A stretch of 6,759 bases of DNA from CAYRIY01 sp964424335 (GTDB lineage: Bacteria > Bacillota > Limnochordia > DTU080 > RSA5), in assembly GCA_964424335.1 (NCBI GenBank), contig CAYRIY010000147.1, forward strand, positions 1-6,759. The letters run 5' to 3'. The notes beneath the pieces were generated by a model, which did not search any database, was not told where the DNA came from, and saw nothing but the letters and a program-made list of their open reading frames with translations. Positions 5,451 to 6,759 of this stretch are shown in pieces. A program made the position numbers and the translations under genes. The stretch's first letter is position 1. Every line of letters begins with the position of its first letter.

Positions 5451-6581
5451 TTGAAATACCTTGAGTACCAAGCCAAAGAGGCGTTTGCCGAAATTGGCAT
5501 TCCCACGCCGAAAGGGCGGGTGGCAAGATCGGCCACCGAGGCACGGGAGATCGCTGAGAGTCTTGGCGGTCGCGTCGTCGTCAAAGCGCAGGTTCCGATC
5601 GGCGGCCGCGGCAAGGCCGGCGGGATTGCCGTGGTGAAGTCGGCGGACGAAGCACAAAAAGAGGCCGAAAGGATCCTGTCGATCGACATCCGAGGCTATC
5701 CGGTCGAGGAGGTGCTCGTCGAGCCCGCGGCAGAGATCGAGCAAGAGTTTTACCTCGGCGTGACGGTGGATCGGGACCGGCAGGCGCCCGTACTTATCAT
5801 CTCCTCCGCGGGCGGTATGGACATCGAAGAAGTTGCCGAGAAGCACCCCGAGAAAGTGGCCCGCGTCTGGATCGACCCCATGATCGGCCTGAGGTCGTTT
5901 CAGATCCGTGAAGCCTGCTATCGGGCCGCGGTCGACCCCGGTCTGGTCAAGGCGATGGGTTCCCTCGTACAAAAAGTGTACCAGTTGTTTCGTCAAAGCG
6001 ACGCCATGCTGGTCGAGATCAACCCCTTGGCAAAGCTGTCCTCTGGCGAACTGATCGCACTCGACGGCAAGATGGAGACCGATGACAATGCCGCATATCG
6101 CCATCCGGACGCAAAAGGCGTCGACGAACAGGCCGAGCACCCCCTCGAGCTGAAAGCAAGGGAGTTTGGTCTCGCGTACGTAAAGCTCGACGGCGAGGTC
6201 GGCATCATCGGCAACGGCGCCGGCCTGGTCATGACGACGCTCGACATGATTCAGCGAAACGGCGGCAAGGCGGCGAACTTCCTCGACATCGGCGGGGGCG
6301 CAAAGGCCGAAGTGGTTAAAAATGCACTGAATATCGTCCTTTCGGACCCGAGCGTCAAGTCGGTGCTCATCAACGTCTTTGGCGGGATCACCCGTGGCGA
6401 CGAGGTGGCAAAGGGCCTGCTCTCCGTCATCGAAGAGATTGGCGTCAAGGTGCCGATCGTGATTCGCCTCGCGGGCACCCGGGCGAAAGAGGGTCGAGAG
6501 CTCCTCGCAGGGAGCGAGCTGCACACGGCCGAGACGTTCCAAGAGGCCGCCCGCAAAGCGGTCGAACTTGCCGCATCGTGA
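5451..6581 (+). CDS. sucC: Succinate-CoA ligase (ADP-forming) subunit beta
   Basis: This 376-aa protein is close to the family norm (about 385-390). Together with SucD it converts succinyl-CoA, phosphate and a nucleoside diphosphate to succinate, CoA and the triphosphate in the TCA cycle. The N-terminal ATP-grasp domain begins with the hallmark LEYQAKEAF (4-12). Lys45 (VVKAQV) and GGRGKAGG (51-58) belong to nucleotide binding, and Asn191 (EINPLA) and Asp205 (ALDGK) correspond to the Mg-binding Asn199 and Asp213 of E. coli SucC. The C-terminal ligase domain has GNGAGLVM (254-261), DIGGGA (279-284) and NVFGGITRGD (308-317). The TTG start is supported by GGAGG 9 nt upstream. Malate-CoA ligase subunits are similar, but the order with sucD favours the TCA enzyme. 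ADP versus GDP preference cannot be settled here. It is followed by an unusually long 142-nt gap before sucD. Confidence 0.94.
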   Translation: MKYLEYQAKEAFAEIGIPTPKGRVARSATEAREIAESLGGRVVVKAQVPIGGRGKAGGIAVVKSADEAQKEAERILSIDIRGYPVEEVLVEPAAEIEQEFYLGVTVDRDRQAPVLIISSAGGMDIEEVAEKHPEKVARVWIDPMIGLRSFQIREACYRAAVDPGLVKAMGSLVQKVYQLFRQSDAMLVEINPLAKLSSGELIALDGKMETDDNAAYRHPDAKGVDEQAEHPLELKAREFGLAYVKLDGEVGIIGNGAGLVMTTLDMIQRNGGKAANFLDIGGGAKAEVVKNALNIVLSDPSVKSVLINVFGGITRGDEVAKGLLSVIEEIGVKVPIVIRLAGTRAKEGRELLAGSELHTAETFQEAARKAVELAAS

Positions 6582-6599
6582 GGCAGATTTGGCTTAGAT

Positions 6600-6711
6600 A
6601 AAGGAGGCGCCCACTTGGCCGCTCGACCTCGTCAGCCCGGCTAGGCTACGAGCGGACTAAATCCGAGGAGCGGCAAGTGGGGACGCATGCCAGACGGATT
6701 TTCTAAGGAGG
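6600..6711 (+). ncRNA. Structured intergenic RNA, copy A, candidate cis-regulator of sucD
   Basis: Seen directly: an outer helix CCCACT (6610-6615) with AGTGGG (6676-6681) and CCGCTC (6619-6624) with GAGCGG (6668-6673), joined by TGG/CA, which can also pair. Enclosed are a 9-bp arm with one bulge (6628-6637 with 6644-6652) and a 4-bp hairpin CGGA-CTAAA-TCCG (6653-6665), directly abutting, so the fold is a three-way junction. The tail CGGATTT (6695-6701) can instead pair over 7 bp with AAATCCG (6659-6665), 3 nt before the AAGGAGG (6705-6711) of sucD. Copy B at the left edge preserves the same blocks in a different gene context, with compensatory changes (6623-6669 T-A becomes C-G; 6634-6647 A-T becomes G-C). 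Function is inferred to be translational control. The ligand or trigger is unknown, and no known class was recognised. A mobile structured repeat inserted at a ribosome binding site is the alternative. Confidence 0.65.
6601..6610 (+). repeat. Direct repeat of the sucD Shine-Dalgarno region, left copy
   Basis: AAGGAGGCGC at 6601-6610 is identical to 6705-6714, bracketing the structured RNA. The right copy is the sucD ribosome binding site; the left copy precedes no real gene. It resembles a target-site duplication or a duplicated ribosome binding site. Confidence 0.6.
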
Positions 6712-6714
6712 CGC
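6705..6714 (+). repeat. Direct repeat containing the sucD ribosome binding site, right copy
   Basis: AAGGAGGCGC recurs here 104 nt after the left copy. Its AAGGAGG is the only strong ribosome binding site before sucD, 12 nt from the TTG start, a slightly long spacing. Confidence 0.6.
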
Positions 6715-6723
6715 GGTCTCACT

Positions 6724-6759
6724 TTGAGCGTGCTTGTCAACCGTGATACGAAGCTGATT
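6724..6759 (+). CDS. sucD: Succinate-CoA ligase subunit alpha, N-terminal fragment
   Basis: Only the first 12 codons are inside the window, reading (TTG start as Met) MSVLVNRDTKLI. This matches the usual SucD N-terminus, such as the MSVLVNKDTKV-like openings of Bacillus homologues. Its place directly after sucC on the same strand confirms the identity. SucD carries the CoA-binding Rossmann domain and the phosphohistidine, both beyond the right edge. AAGGAGG lies 12 nt upstream of the TTG. The 142-nt separation from sucC means translational coupling is unlikely, leaving room for independent control by the RNA element in between. Confidence 0.85.
   Translation, partial: MSVLVNRDTKLI

Noticed and set aside
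5442..6542. Minus-strand open frame of 366 codons opposite sucC
   Set aside because: It mirrors the sucC codon pattern, has no known motif or ribosome binding site, and its composition is typical of an antisense shadow.
6600..6711. Hammerhead or other small self-cleaving ribozyme at the three-way junction
   Set aside because: The junction lacks the CUGAUGA and GAAA core needed for a hammerhead, and no other ribozyme core was recognised.
1..6759. CRISPR array, tRNA, rRNA, transposase or prophage genes
   Set aside because: No regularly spaced repeats, no tRNA or rRNA signature sequences, and no transposase, integrase or phage protein motifs in any frame.

Overview
The window looks like chromosomal DNA from an endospore-forming Bacillota of moderate to high GC. 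The case rests on a recognisable YyaC-type sporulation gene, strong AAGGAGG-type ribosome binding sites, frequent GTG and TTG starts, and third-position GC enrichment. The genus cannot be fixed from the sequence. An Alicyclobacillus-like lineage would fit but is a guess.

Layout, left to right. Positions 1-324 hold no gene. They contain a structured leader RNA on the minus strand (1-140), ending in a Shine-Dalgarno sequence for a gene beyond the left edge, and a 10-bp GC-rich hairpin (222-259). Next comes an SDR oxidoreductase resembling the Bacillus UxuB/YjmF fructuronate reductase group (325-1107, minus). Divergent from it is an HD-domain hydrolase of the YfbR/HDDC2 type (1189-1821, plus). 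Convergent with that is a Gfo/Idh/MocA oxidoreductase (1838-2836, minus), which is divergent from a RidA-family deaminase (3007-3465, plus). A terminator-like hairpin separates ridA from yyaC (3538-4194, minus), which is divergent from a branched-chain aminotransferase, ilvE (4368-5291, plus). After a T-tailed hairpin come sucC (5451-6581, plus) and the first 12 codons of sucD (6724 to the right edge).

The genes are mostly metabolic housekeeping: sugar-acid redox, nucleotide clean-up, imine/enamine detoxification, branched-chain amino acid transamination and the succinyl-CoA step of the TCA cycle. IlvE and RidA plausibly work together, because RidA-type proteins clear reactive enamine/imine intermediates made by PLP enzymes. 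YyaC belongs to sporulation.

The standout is an RNA element present twice. One copy fills the unusually long sucC-sucD gap (about 6600-6711, plus). The other lies on the minus strand at 1-140, upstream of the unseen left-hand gene. The copies share an outer two-part helix, a multi-branched core, several near-identical single-stranded blocks (ACGAGCGGA, CGGCAAGTGGGGACG, CGGATTTTC) and a terminal Shine-Dalgarno sequence. At least two helix positions differ in a compensatory way. In both copies the CGGATTTTC tail beside the Shine-Dalgarno sequence can pair back to the core. I could not match it to any riboswitch class I know. It looks like a translational cis-regulatory RNA, with a small mobile structured repeat as the main alternative.
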